This document shows, piece after piece, positions 24,832 through 37,878 of a stretch of 64,000 bases of DNA (position 1 is its first letter; the number at the start of each line of letters is the position of its first letter). The notes beneath the pieces were generated by a model. It was given only the letters and a program-made list of their open reading frames with translations. It was not told where the DNA came from and made no database searches. The position numbers and the translations under genes are program-made. Source of the DNA: Parietaria judaica (Eukaryota > Streptophyta > Magnoliopsida > Rosales > Urticaceae). The stretch spans positions 21,684,420-21,748,419 of the forward strand of contig OX940865.1 of assembly GCA_954871525.1 (NCBI GenBank), read 5' to 3'.

Positions 24832-27800
24832 ATGATTTTAGGGCTTATACATTGGAATTTGAATATAACAAGAGTTCTCATGCAAAAATATGCAAGGATT
24901 AAATTGTTGAAGAAAAATGCCATAGGAAATGCTATAACATTTCCTATAGCATTTCTTTATTTTACATTTTTTACAACCTTAAATTTCGAACAGATTGAAA
25001 AAATAATGATTTTAGGGCTTATACATTGGAATTTGAATATAACTAGAGTTCTCATGCAAAAATATGCAAGGATTAAATTGTTGACGAAAAATGCCATAGG
25101 AAATGTTATAACATTTCCTATTGCATTTCTTTATTTTACATTTTTTACAACCTTAAATTTCGAACAGATTGAAAAAATAATGATTTTAGGGCTTATACAT
25201 TGGAATTTGAATATAACAAGAGTTCTCATGCAAAAATATGCAAGGATTAATTTGTTGACGAGAAATGCCATAGGAAATTCTATAGCATTTCCTATAGCAT
25301 TTCTTTATTTTACATTTTTTACAACCTTAAATTTCGAACCAATTGAAAAAATAATGATTTTAGAGCTTATACATTGGAATTTGAATATAACAAGAGTTCT
25401 CATGCAAAAATATGCAAGGATTAAATTGTTGACAAAAAATGCCATAGGAAATGCTATAGCATTTCCTTTAGCATTTCTTTATTTTACATTTTTTACAACC
25501 TTAAATTTCGAACCAATTGAAAAAATAATGATTTTAGGGCTTATACATTGGAATTTGAATATAACAAGAGTTCTCATGCAAAAATATGCAAGGATTAAAT
25601 TGTTGACGAGAAATGCCATAGGAAATGCTATAGCATTTCCTATAGCATTTCTTTATTTGACATTTTTTACAACCTTAAATTTCGAACCAATTGAAAAAAT
25701 AATGATTTTAGGGATTATACATTGGAATTTGAATATAACAAGAGTTCTCATGCAAAAATATGCAAGGATTAAATTGTTGAAGAAAAATGCCATAGGAAAT
25801 GCTATAACATTTCCTATAGCATTTCTTTATTTTACATTTTTTACAACCTTAAATTTCGAACAGATTGAAAAAATAATGATTTTAGGGCTTATACATTGGA
25901 ATTTGAATATAACAAGAGTTCTCATGCAAAAATATGCAAGGATTAAATTGTTGACGAAAAATGCCATAGGAAATGTTATAACATTTCCTATTGCATTTCT
26001 TTATTTTAAATTTTTTACAACCTTAAATTTCGAACAGATTGAAAAAATAATGATTTTAGGGTTTATACATTGGAATTTGAATATAACAAGAGTTCTCATG
26101 CAAAAATATGCAAGGATTAATTTGTTGACGAGAAATGCCATAGGAAATTCTATAGCATTTCCTATAGCATTTCTTTATTTTACATTTTTTACAACCTTAA
26201 ATTTCAAACCAATTGAAAAAATAATGATTTTAGAGCTTATACATTGGAATTTGAATATAACAAGAGTTCTCATGCAAAAATATGCAAGGATTAAATTGTT
26301 GACAAAAAATGCCATAGGAAATGCTATAGCATTTCCTATAGCATTTATTTATTTTACATTTTTTACAACCTTAAATTTCGAACCAATTGAAAAAATAATG
26401 ATTTTAGGGCTTATACATTGGAATTTGAATATAACAAGAGTTCTCATGCAAAAATATGCAAGGATTAAATTGTTGACGAGAAATGCCATAGGAAATGCTA
26501 TAGCATTTCCTATAGCATTTCTTTATTTGACATTTTTTACAACCTTAAATTTCGAACCAATTGAAAAAATAATGATTTTAGGGATTATACATTGGAATTT
26601 GAATATAACAAGAGTTCTCATGCAAAAATATGCAAGGATTAAATTGTTGAAGAAAAATGCCATAGGAAATGCTATAACATTTCCTATAGCATTTCTTTAT
26701 TTTACATTTTTTACAACCTTAAATTTCGAACAGATTGAAAAAATAATGATTTTAGGGCTTATACATTGGAATTTGAATATAACAAGAGTTCTCATGCAAA
26801 AATATGCAAGGATTAAATTGTTGAAGAAAAATGCCATAGGAAATGCTATAACATTTCCTATAGCATTTCTTTATTTTACATTTTTTACAACCTTAAATTT
26901 CGAACCAATTGAAAAAATAATGATTTTAGAGCTTATACATTGGAATTTGAATATAACAAGAGTTCTCATGCAAAAATATGCAAGGATTAAATTGTTGACA
27001 AAAAATGCCATAGGAAATGCTATAGCATTTCCTATAGCATTTCTTTATTTTACATTTTTTACAACCTTAAATTTCGAACCAATTGAAAAAATAATGATTT
27101 TAGGGCTTATACATTGGAATTTGAATATAACAAGAGTTCTCATGCAAAAATATGCAAGGATTAAATTGTTGACGAGAAATGCCATAGGAAATGCTATAGC
27201 ATTTCCTATAGCATTTCTTTATTTGACATTTTTTACAACCTTAAATTTCGAACCAATTGAAAAAATAATGATTTTAGGGATTATACATTGGAATTTGAAT
27301 ATAACAAGAGTTCTCATGCAAAAATATGCAAGGATTAAATTGTTGAAGAAAAATGCCATAGGAAATGCTATAACATTTCCTATAGCATTTCTTTATTTTA
27401 CATTTTTTACAACCTTAAATTTCGAACAGATTGAAAAAATAATGATTTTAGGGCTTATACATTGGAATTTGAATATAACAAGAGTTCTCATGCAAAAATA
27501 TGCAAGGATTAAATTGTTGACGAAAAATGCCATAGGAAATGTTATAACATTTCCTATTGCATTTCTTTATTTTACATTTTTTACAACCTTAAATTTCGAA
27601 CAGATTGAAAAAATAATGATTTTAGGGCTTATACATTGGAATTTGAATATAACAAGAGTTCTCATGCAAAAATATGCAAGGATTAATTTGTTGACGAGAA
27701 ATGCCATAGGAAATTCTATAGCATTTCCTATAGCATTTCTTTATTTTACATTTTTTACAACCTTAAATTTCAAACCAATTGAAAAAATAATGATTTTAGA

Positions 27801-28658
27801 GCTTATACATTGGAATTTGAATATAACAAGAGTTCTCATGCAAAAATATGCAAGGATTAAATTGTTGACAAAAAATGCCATAGGAAATGCTATAGCATTT
27901 CCTATAGCATTTCTTTATTTTACATTTTTTACAACCTTAAATTTCGAACCAATTGAAAAAATAATGATTTTAGGGCTTATACATTGGAATTTGAATATAA
28001 CAAGAGTTCTCATGCAAAAATATGCAAGGATTAAATTGTTGACGAGAAATGCCATAGGAAATGCTATAGCATTTCCTATAGCATTTCTTTATTTGACATT
28101 TTTTACAACCTTAAATTTCGAACCAATTGAAAAAATAATGATTTTAGGGATTATACATTGGAATTTGAATATAACAAGAGTTCTCATGCAAAAATATGCA
28201 AGGATTAAATTGTTGAAGAAAAATGCCATAGGAAATGCTATAACATTTCCTATAGCATTTCTTTATTTTACATTTTTTACAACCTTAAATTTCGAACAGA
28301 TTGAAAAAATAATGATTTTAGGGCTTATACATTGGAATTTGAATATAACAAGAGTTCTCATGCAAAAATATGCAAGGATTAAATTGTTGAAGAAAAATGC
28401 CATAGGAAATGCTATAACATTTCCTATAGCATTTCTTTATTTTACATTTTTTACAACCTTAAATTTCGAACAGATTGAAAAAATAATGATTTTAGGGCTT
28501 ATACATTGGAATTTGAATATAACAAGAGTTCTCATGCAAAAATATGCAAGGATTAAATTGTTGACGAGAAATGCCATAGGAAATGCTATAGCATTTCCTA
28601 TAGCATTTCTTTATTTTACATTTTTTACAACCTTAAATTTCAACCAATTGAAAAAATA
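24832..28658. repeat. 22-monomer stretch of 5-mer units without indels
   Basis: Twenty-two monomers run from 24832 to 28658 with a single missing base at the very end (TTTCAACCAATTG). This produces the longest open frame of the window (1,275 codons). Order of the rare marks: the GTTATAAC monomer, the AGGATTAATTTG monomer and the AGAGCTTAT monomer recur at 870-bp spacing, with one 4-mer contraction (26224 to 26920) in which the GTTATAAC and AAATTCTATAGC monomers are merged or lost. I regard the open frame as a by-product of the monomer length, not as a gene. Confidence 0.85.
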
Positions 28659-30573
28659 ATGATTTTAGGGCTTATACATTGGAATTTGAATATAACAAGA
28701 GTTCTCATGCAAAAATATGCAAGGATTAAATTGTTGACAAAAAATGCCATAGGAAATGCTATAGCATTTCCTATAGCATTTCTTTATTTTACATTTTTTA
28801 CAACCTTAAATTTCGAACCAATTGAAAAAAATAATGATTTTAGGGCTTATACATTGGAATTTGAATATAACAAGAGTTCTCATCCAAAAATATGCAAGGA
28901 TTAAATTGTTGACGAGAAATGCCATAGGAAATGCTATAACATTTCCTATAGCATTTCTTTATTTGACATTTTTTACAAACTTAAATTTCGAACCAATTGA
29001 AAAAATAATGATTTTAGGGATTATACATTGGAATTTGAATATAACAAGAGTTCTCATGCAAAAATATGCAAGGATTAAATTGTTGACGAAAAATGCCATA
29101 GGAAATGCTATAACATTTCCTATAGCATTTCTTTATTTTACATTTTTTACAACCTTAAATTTCGAACAGATTGAATAAATAATGATTTTAGGGCTTATAC
29201 ATTGGAATTTGAATATAACAAGAGTTCTCATGCAAAAATATGCAAGGATTAAATTGTTGACGAAAAATGCCATAGGAAATGCTATAACATTTCCTATAGC
29301 ATTTCTTTATTTTACATTTTTTACAACCTTAAATTTCGAACCAATTGAAAAAATAATGATTTTAGGGCTTATACATTGGAATTTGAATATAACAAGAGTT
29401 CTCATGCAAAAATATGCAAGGATTAAATTGTTGACGAGAAATGCCATAGGAAATGCTATAGCATTTCCTATAGCATTTCTTTATTTGACATTTTTTACAA
29501 CCTTAAATTTCGAACCAATTGAAAAAATAATGATTTTAGGGATTATACATTGGAATTTGAATATAACAAGAGTTCTCATGCAAAAATATGCAAGGATTAA
29601 ATTGTTGAAGAAAAATGCCATAGGAAATGCTATAACATTTCCTATAGCATTTCTTTATTTTACATTTTTTACAACCTTAAATTTCGAACAGATTGAAAAA
29701 ATAATGATTTTAGGGCTTATACATTGGAATTTGAATATAACAAGAGTTCTCATGCAAAAATATGCAAGGATTAAATTGTTGAAGAAAAATGCCATAGGAA
29801 ATGCTATAACATTTCCTATAGCATTTCTTTATTTTACATTTTTTACAACCTTAAATTTCGAACAGATTGAAAAAATAATGATTTTAGGGCTTATACATTG
29901 GAATTTGAATATAACAAGAGTTCTCATGCAAAAATATGCAAGGATTAAATTGTTGACGAGAAATGCCATAGGAAATGCTATAGCATTTCCTATAGCATTT
30001 CTTTATTTTACATTTTTTACAACCTTAAATTTCAACCAATTGAAAAAATAATGATTTTAGGGCTTATACATTGGAATTTGAATATAACAAGAGTTCTCAT
30101 GCAAAAATATGCAAGGATTAAATTGTTGACAAAAAATGCCATAGGAAATGCTATAGCATTTCCTATAGCATTTCTTTATTTTACATTTTTTACAACCTTA
30201 AATTTCGAACCAATTGAAAAAAATAATGATTTTAGGGCTTATACATTGGAATTTGAATATAACAAGAGTTCTCATCCAAAAATATGCAAGGATTAAATTG
30301 TTGACGAGAAATGCCATAGGAAATGCTATAACATTTCCTATAGCATTTCTTTATTTGACATTTTTTACAAACTTAAATTTCGAACCAATTGAAAAAATAA
30401 TGATTTTAGGGATTATACATTTGAATTTGAATATAACAAGAGTTCTCATGCAAAAATATGCAAGGATTAAATTGTTGACGAAAAATGCCATAGGAAATGC
30501 TATAACATTTCCTATAGCATTTCTTTATTTTACATTTTTTACAACCTTAAATTTCGAACAGATTGAAAAAATA
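27964..30573. repeat. 8-mer tandem duplication (1,392 bp offset)
   Basis: Monomers 27964 to about 29181 repeat at 29356 to about 30573, exactly 8 x 174 bp apart. Shared features are the TTTCAACCAATTG monomer (28486 and 29878), the A7 monomer (28659 and 30051) and the GTTCTCATCC monomer with TTTTTTACAAACTTAAAT (28834 and 30226). The TTTCAACC, A7 and CATCC monomers are also consecutive in the 12-mer block (a6-a7-a8), which links the two families. Confidence 0.82.
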
Positions 30574-33183
30574 ATGATTTTAGGGCTTATACATTGGAAT
30601 TTGAATATAACAAGAGTTCTCATGCAAAAATATGCAAGGATTAAATTGTTGACGAGAAATGCCATAGGAAATGTTATAGCATTTCCTATTGCATTTCTTT
30701 ATTTGACATTTTTTACAACCTTAAATTTCGAACCAATTGAAAAAATAATGATTTTAGGGATTATACATTGGAATTTTAATATAACAAGAGTTCTCATGCA
30801 AAAATATGCAAGGATTAAATTGTTGACGAAAAATGCCATAGGAAATGCTATAACATTTCCTATAGCATTTCTTTATTTTACATTTTTTACAACCTTAAAT
30901 TTCGAACATATTGAAAAAATAATGATTTTAGGGCTTATACATTGGAATTTGAATATAACAAGAGTTCTCATGCAAAAATATGCAAGGATTAAATTGTTGA
31001 CGAGAAATGCCATAGGAAATGTTATAGCATTTCCTATTGCATTTCTTTATTTGACATTTTTTACAACCTTAAATTTCGAACCAATTGAAAAAATAATGAT
31101 TTTAGGGATTATACATTGGAATTTTAATATAACAAGAGTTCTCATGCAAAAATATGCAAGGATTAAATTGTTGACGAAAAATGCCATAGGAAATGTTATA
31201 ACATTTCCTATTGCATTTCTTTATTTTACATTTTTTACAACCTTAAATTTCGAACAGATTGAAAAAATAATGATTTTAGGTTTTATACATTGGAATTTGA
31301 ATATAACAAGAGTTCTCATGCAAAAATATGCAAGGATTAAATTGTTGACGAGAAATGCCATAGGAAATTCTATAGCATTTCCTATAGCATTTCTTTATTT
31401 TACATTTTTTACAACCTTAAATTTCGAACCAATTGAAAAAATAATGATTTTAGAGCTTATACATTGGAATTTGAATATAACAAGAGTTCTCATGCAAAAA
31501 TATGCAAGGATTAAATTGTTGACGAAAAATGCCATAGGAAATGTTATAACATTTCCTATTGCATTTCTTTATTTTACATTTTTTACAACCTTAAATTTCG
31601 AACAGATTGAAAAAATAATGATTTTAGGGCTTATACATTGGAATTTGAATATAACAAGAGTTCTCATGCAAAAATATGCAAGGATTAAATTGTTGACAAA
31701 AAATGCCATAGGAAATGCTATAGCATTTCCTATAGCATTTCTTTATTTTACATTTTTTACAACCTTAAATTTCGAACCAATTGAAAAAAATAATGATTTT
31801 AGGGCTTATACACTGGAATTTGAATATAACAAGAGTTCTCATCCAAAAATATGCAAGGATTAAATTGTTGACGAGAAATGCCATAGGAAATGCTATAACA
31901 TTTCCTATAGCATTTCTTTATTTGACATTTTTTACAAACTTAAATTTCGAACCAATTGAAATATAATGATTTTAGGGATTATACATTTGAATTTGAATAT
32001 AACAAGAGTTCTCATGCAAAAATATGCAAGGATTAAATTGTTGACGAAAAATGCCATAGGAAATGCTATAACATTTCCTATAGCATTTCTTTATTTTACA
32101 TTTTTTACAACCTTAAATTTCGAACAGATTGAAAAAATAATGATTTTAGGGCTTATACATTGGAATTTGAATATAACAAGAGTTCTCATGCAAAAATATG
32201 CAAGGATTAAATTGTTGACGAGAAATGCCATAGGAAATGTTATAGCATTTCCTATTGCATTTCTTTATTTGACATTTTTTACAACCTTAAATTTCGAACC
32301 AATTGAAAAAATAATGATTTTAGGGATTATACATTGGAATTTTAATATAACAAGAGTTCTCATGCAAAAATATGCAAGGATTAAATTGTTGACGAAAAAT
32401 GCCATAGGAAATGCTATAACATTTCCTATAGCATTTCTTTATTTTACATTTTTTACAACCTTAAATTTCGAACATATTGAAAAAATAATGATTTTAGGGC
32501 TTATACATTGGAATTTGAATATAACAAGAGTTCTCATGCAAAAATATGCAAGGATTAAATTGTTGACGAGAAATGCCATAGGAAATGTTATAGCATTTCC
32601 TATTGCATTTCTTTATTTGACATTTTTTACAACCTTAAATTTCGAACCAATTGAAAAAATAATGATTTTAGGGATTATACATTGGAATTTTAATATAACA
32701 AGAGTTCTCATGCAAAAATATGCAAGGATTAAATTGTTGACGAAAAATGCCATAGGAAATGTTATAACATTTCCTATTGCATTTCTTTATTTTACATTTT
32801 TTACAACCTTAAATTTCGAACAGATTGAAAAAATAATGATTTTAGGTTTTATACATTGGAATTTGAATATAACAAGAGTTCTCATGCAAAAATATGCAAG
32901 GATTAAATTGTTGACGAGAAATGCCATAGGAAATTCTATAGCATTTCCTATAGCATTTCTTTATTTTACATTTTTTACAACCTTAAATTTCGAACCAATT
33001 GAAAAAATAATGATTTTAGAGCTTATACATTGGAATTTGAATATAACAAGAGTTCTCATGCAAAAATATGCAAGGATTAAATTGTTGACGAAAAATGCCA
33101 TAGGAAATGTTATAACATTTCCTATTGCATTTCTTTATTTTACATTTTTTACAACCTTAAATTTCGAACAGATTGAAAAAATA
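30051..33183. repeat. 9-mer tandem duplication (about 1,567 bp units)
   Basis: Unit 30051-31617 is repeated at 31618-33183. Shared rare marks include TACATTTGAATTTG (near 30416 and 31982), TACATTGGAATTTTAAT (30764 and 32330), GAACATATTG (30904 and 32470) and TTTTAGGTTTTATAC (31276 and 32842). Copy 2 has GAAATATAATG near 31959 in place of the A6 run, and CACTGGAAT near 31811. A one-base deletion (AAGGATAAATTG near 33250) ends the block. Confidence 0.87.
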
Positions 33184-33703
33184 ATGATTTTAGGGCTTAT
33201 ACATTGGAATTTGAATATAACAAGAGTTCTCATGCAAAAATATGCAAGGATAAATTGTTGACGAGAAATGCCATAGGAAATTCTATAGCATTTCCTATAG
33301 CACTTCTTTATTTTACATTTTTTACAACCTTAAATTTCGAACCAATTGAAAAAATAATGATTTTAGAGCTTATACATTGGAATTTGTATATAACAAGAGT
33401 TCTCATGCAAAAATATGCAAGGATTAAATTGTTGACAAAAAATGCCATAGGAAATGCTATAGCATTTCCTATAGCATTTCTTTATTTTACATTTTTTACA
33501 ACCTTAAATTTCGAACCAATTGAAAAAATAATTATTTTAGGGCTTATACATTGGAATTTGAATATAACAAGAGTTCTCATGCAAAAATATGCAATGATTA
33601 AATTGTTGACGAGAAACGCCATAGGAAATGCTATAGCATTTCCTATAGCATTTCTTTATTTTACATTTTTTACAACCTTAAATTTGAACCAATTGGAAAA
33701 ATA

Positions 33704-35616
33704 ATGATTTTAGGGCTTATATATTGGAATTTGAATATAACAAGAGTTCTCATGCAAAAATATGCAAGGATTAAATTGTTGACAAAAAACGCCATAGGAA
33801 ATGCTATAGCATTTCCTATAGCATTTCTTTATTTTACATTTTTTACAACCTTAAATTTCGAACCAATTGAAAAAAATAATGATTTTAGGGCTTATACATT
33901 GGAATTTGAATATAACAAGAGTTCTGATGCAAAAATATGCAAGGATTAAATTGTTGACGAGAAATGCCATAGGAAATGCTATAGCATTTCCTATAGCATT
34001 TCTTTATTTGACATTTTTTACAACCTTAAATTTCGAATCAATTGAAAAAATAATGATTTTAGGGATTATACATTGGAATTTGAATATAACAAGAGTTCTC
34101 ATGCAAAAATATGCAAGGATTAAATTGTTGACGAAAAATGCCATAGGAAATGCTATAGCATTTCCTATAGCATTTCTTTATTTTACATTTTTTACAACCT
34201 TAAATTTCGAACCAATTGAAAAAATAATGATTTTAGGGCTTATACATAGGAATTTGAATATAACAAGAGTTCTCATGCAAAAATATGCAAGGATTAAATT
34301 GTTGACGAGAAATGCCATAGGAAATGCTATAGCATTTCCTATAGCATTTCTTTATTTGACATTTTTTACAACCTTAAATTTCGAACCAATTGAAAAAATA
34401 ATGATTTTAGGGATTATACATTGGAATTTGAATATAACAAGAGTTCTCATGCAAAAATATGCAAGGATTAAATTGTTGACGAAAAATGCCATAGGAAATG
34501 CTATAACATTTCCTATAGCATTTCTTTATTTTACATTTTTTACAACCTTAAATTTCGAACAGATTGAAAAAATAATGATTTTAGGGCTTATACATTGGAA
34601 TTTGAATATAACAAGAGTTCTCATGCAAAAATATGCAAGGATTAAATTGTTGACGAGAAATGCCATAGGAAATGCTATAGCATTTCCTATAACATTTCTT
34701 TACTTGACATTTTTTACAACCTTAAATTTCGAATCAATTGAAAAAATAATGATTTTAGGGATTATACATTGGAATTTGAATATAACAAGAGTTCTCATGC
34801 AAAAATATGCAAGGATTAAATTGTTGACGAAAAATGCCATAGGAAATGCTATAACATTTCCTATAGCATTTCTTTATTTTACATTTTTTATAACCTTAAA
34901 TTTCGAACAGATTGAAAAAATAATGATTTTAGGGCTTATACATTGGAATTTGAATATAACAAGAGTTCTCATGCAAAAATATGCAAGGATTAAATTATTG
35001 ACGAGAAATGCCATAGGAAATGATATAGCATTTCCTATAGCATTTCTTTATTTGACATTTTTACAACCTTAAATTTCGAACCAATTGAAAAAATAATGAT
35101 TTTAGGGATTATACATTGGAATTTGAATATAACAAGAGTTCTCATGCAAAAATATGCAAGGATTAAATTGTTGACGAGAAATGCCATAAGAAATGCTATA
35201 GCATTTCCTATAGCATTTCTTTATTTTACATTTTTTACAACCTTAAATTTCGAACCAATTGAAAAAATAATGATTTTAGAGCTTATACATTGGAATTTGT
35301 ATATAACAAGAGTTCTCATGCAAAAATATGCAAGGATTAAATTGTTGACAAAAAATGCCATAGGAAATGCTATAGCATTTCCTATAGCATTTCTTTATTT
35401 TACATTTTTTACAACCTTAAATTTCGAACCAATTGAAAAAATAATTATTTTAGGGCTTATACATTGGAATTTGAATATAACAAGAGTTCTCATGCAAAAA
35501 TATGCAATGATTAAATTGTTGACGAGAAACGCCATAGGAAATGCTATAGCATTTCCTATAGCATTTCTTTATTTTACATTTTTTACAACCTTAAATTTGA
35601 ACCAATTGGAAAAATA
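33704..35616. repeat. 11-mer HOR unit (reference copy)
   Basis: Complete r1-r11 in order. Its net length of 1,913 bp is 11 x 174 minus one base: one base gained after r1 (A7), one lost in the r8 T-run and one lost in r11 (TTGAACC for TTCGAACC). Confidence 0.9.
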
Positions 35617-37878
35617 ATGATTTTAGGGCTTATATATTGGAATTTGAATATAACAAGAGTTCTCATGCAAAAATATGCAAGGATTAAATTGTTGACAAAA
35701 AATGCCATAGGAAATGCTATAGCATTTCCTATAGCATTTCTTTATTTTACATTTTTTACAACCTTAAATTTCGAACCAATTGAAAAAAATAATGATTTTA
35801 GGGCTTATACATTGGAATTTGAATATAACAAGAGTTCTGATGCAAAAATATGCAAGGATTAAATTGTTGACGAGAAATGCCATAGGAAATGCTATAGCAT
35901 TTCCTATAGCATTTCTTTATTTGACATTTTTTACAACCTTAAATTTCGAACCAATTGAAAAAATAATGATTTTAGGGATTATACATTGGAATTTGAATAT
36001 AACAAGAGTTCTCATGCAAAAATATGCAAGGATTAAATTGTTGACGAAAAATGCCATAGGAAATGCTATAGCATTTCCTATAGCATTTCTTTATTTTACA
36101 TTTTTTACAACCTTAAATTTCGAACCAATTGAAAAAATAATGATTTTAGGGCTTATACATAGGAATTTGAATATAACAAGAGTTCTCATGCAAATATATG
36201 CAAGGATTAAATTGTTGACGAGAAATGCCATAGGAAATGCTATAGCATTTCCTATAGCATTTCTTTATTTGACATTTTTTACAACCTTAAATTTCGAACC
36301 AATTGAAAAAATAATGATTTTAGGGATTATACATTGGAATTTGAATATAACAAGAGTTCTCATGCAAAAATATGCAAGGATTAAATTGTTGACGAAAAAT
36401 GCCATAGGAAATGCTATAGCATTTCCTATAGCATTTCTTTATTTTACATTTTTTACAACCTTAAATTTCGAACCAATTGAAAAAATAATGATTTTAGGGC
36501 TTATACATAGGAATTTGAATATAACAAGAGTTCTCATGCAAAAATATGCAAGGATTAAATTGTTGACGAGAAATGCCATAGGAAATGCTATAGCATTTCC
36601 TATAGCATTTCTTTATTTGACATTTTTTACAACCTTAAATTTCGAACCAATTGAAAAAATAATGATTTTAGGGATTATACATTGGAATTTGAATATAACA
36701 AGAGTTCTCATGCAAAAATATGCAAGGATTAAATTGTTGACGAAAAATGCCATAGGAAATGCTATAACATTTCCTATAGCATTTCTTTATTTTACATTTT
36801 TTACAACCTTAAATTTCGAACAGATTGAAAAAATAATGATTTTAGGGCTTATACATTGGAATTTGAATATAACAAGAGTTCTCATGCAAAAATATGCAAG
36901 GATTAAATTGTTGACGAGAAATGCCATAGGAAATGCTATAGCATTTCCTATAACATTTCTTTACTTGACATTTTTTACAACCTTAAATTTCGAATCAATT
37001 GAAAAAATAATGATTTTAGGGATTATACATTGGAATTTGAATATAACAAGAGTTCTCATGCAAAAATATGCAAGGATTAAATTGTTGACGAAAAATGCCA
37101 TAGGAAATGCTATAACATTTCCTATAGCATTTCTTTATTTTACATTTTTTACAACCTTAAATTTCGAACAGATTGAAAAAATAATGATTTTAGGGCTTAT
37201 ACATTGGAATTTTAATATAACAAGAGTTCTCATGCAAAAATATGCAAGGATTAAATTATTGACGAGAAATGCCATAGGAAATGATATAGCATTTCCTATA
37301 GCATTTCTTTATTTGACATTTTTACAACCTTAAATTTCGAACCAATTGAAAAAATAATGATTTTAGGGATTATACATTGGAATTTGAATATAACAAGAGT
37401 TCTCATGCAAAAATATGCAAGGATTAAATTGTTGACGAGAAATGCCATAAGAAATGCTATAGCATTTCCTATAGCATTTCTTTATTTGACATTTTTTACA
37501 ACCTTAAATTTCGAACCAATTGAAAAATAATGATTTTAGAGCTTATACATTGGAATTTGTATATAACAAGAGTTCTCATGCAAAAATATGCAAGGATTAA
37601 ATTGTTGACAAAAAATGCCATAGGAAATGCTATAGCATTTCCTATAGCATTTCTTTATTTTACATTTTTTACAACCTTAAATTTCGAACCAATTGAAAAA
37701 ATAATTATTTTAGGGCTTATACATTGGAATTTGAATATAACAAGAGTTCTCATGGAAAAATATGCAATGATTAAATTGTTGACGAGAAACGCCATAGGAG
37801 AAATGCTATAGCATTTCCTATAGCATTTCTTTATTTTACATTTTTTACAACCTTAAATTTTAACCAATTGGAAAAATA
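35617..37878. repeat. 13-mer variant of the 11-mer unit
   Basis: The r3-r4 pair is present twice (TACATAGGAAT at about 36159 and 36505), adding two monomers. The copy also has CAAATATATGC (near 36190), a shortened A-run before 37530, GCTATAGC with TATTTGAC in r9, and a 2-bp insertion in the r11 dyad (CCATAGGAGAAATGC near 37799) with TTTTAACCAATTGG at its end. Confidence 0.87.
37793..37812. other. 2-bp insertion in the left arm of the dyad
   Basis: CCATAGGAGAAATGC has an extra AG (or GA) relative to CCATAGGAAATGC, in the r11 monomer of the 13-mer unit. Confidence 0.85.

Larger units (their letters stand above)
17021..33703. repeat. 5-mer-based HOR block (870-bp basic unit with many derivatives)
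   Basis: The basic unit of five monomers is: TTTTAGAGCTTATAC with GACAAAAAATGCC; an A-class monomer; a GGGATTAT monomer with TTGAAGAAAAATGCC; a monomer with GTTATAAC and CCTATTGC; and a monomer with AAATTCTATAGC. AGAGCTTAT monomers start at 17541, 18585, 19107, 20313, 21182, 22051, 22746, 23094, 24311, 25354, 26224, 26920, 27790, 31444, 33010 and 33357. The intervals correspond to 6, 3, 7 (minus 12 bp), 5, 5, 4, 2, 7, 6, 5, 4, 5, 21, 9 and 2 monomers. Exact 870-bp spacing is seen at 25354-26224 and 26920-27790. Confidence 0.85.

Noticed and set aside
24832..28659. Long plus-strand open frames as real protein-coding genes
   Set aside because: The frame is open only because 174 is divisible by 3 and the consensus lacks a stop. 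Frame-breaking indels and stops occur throughout, no start or regulatory context differs between monomers, and the changes show no visible coding constraint.
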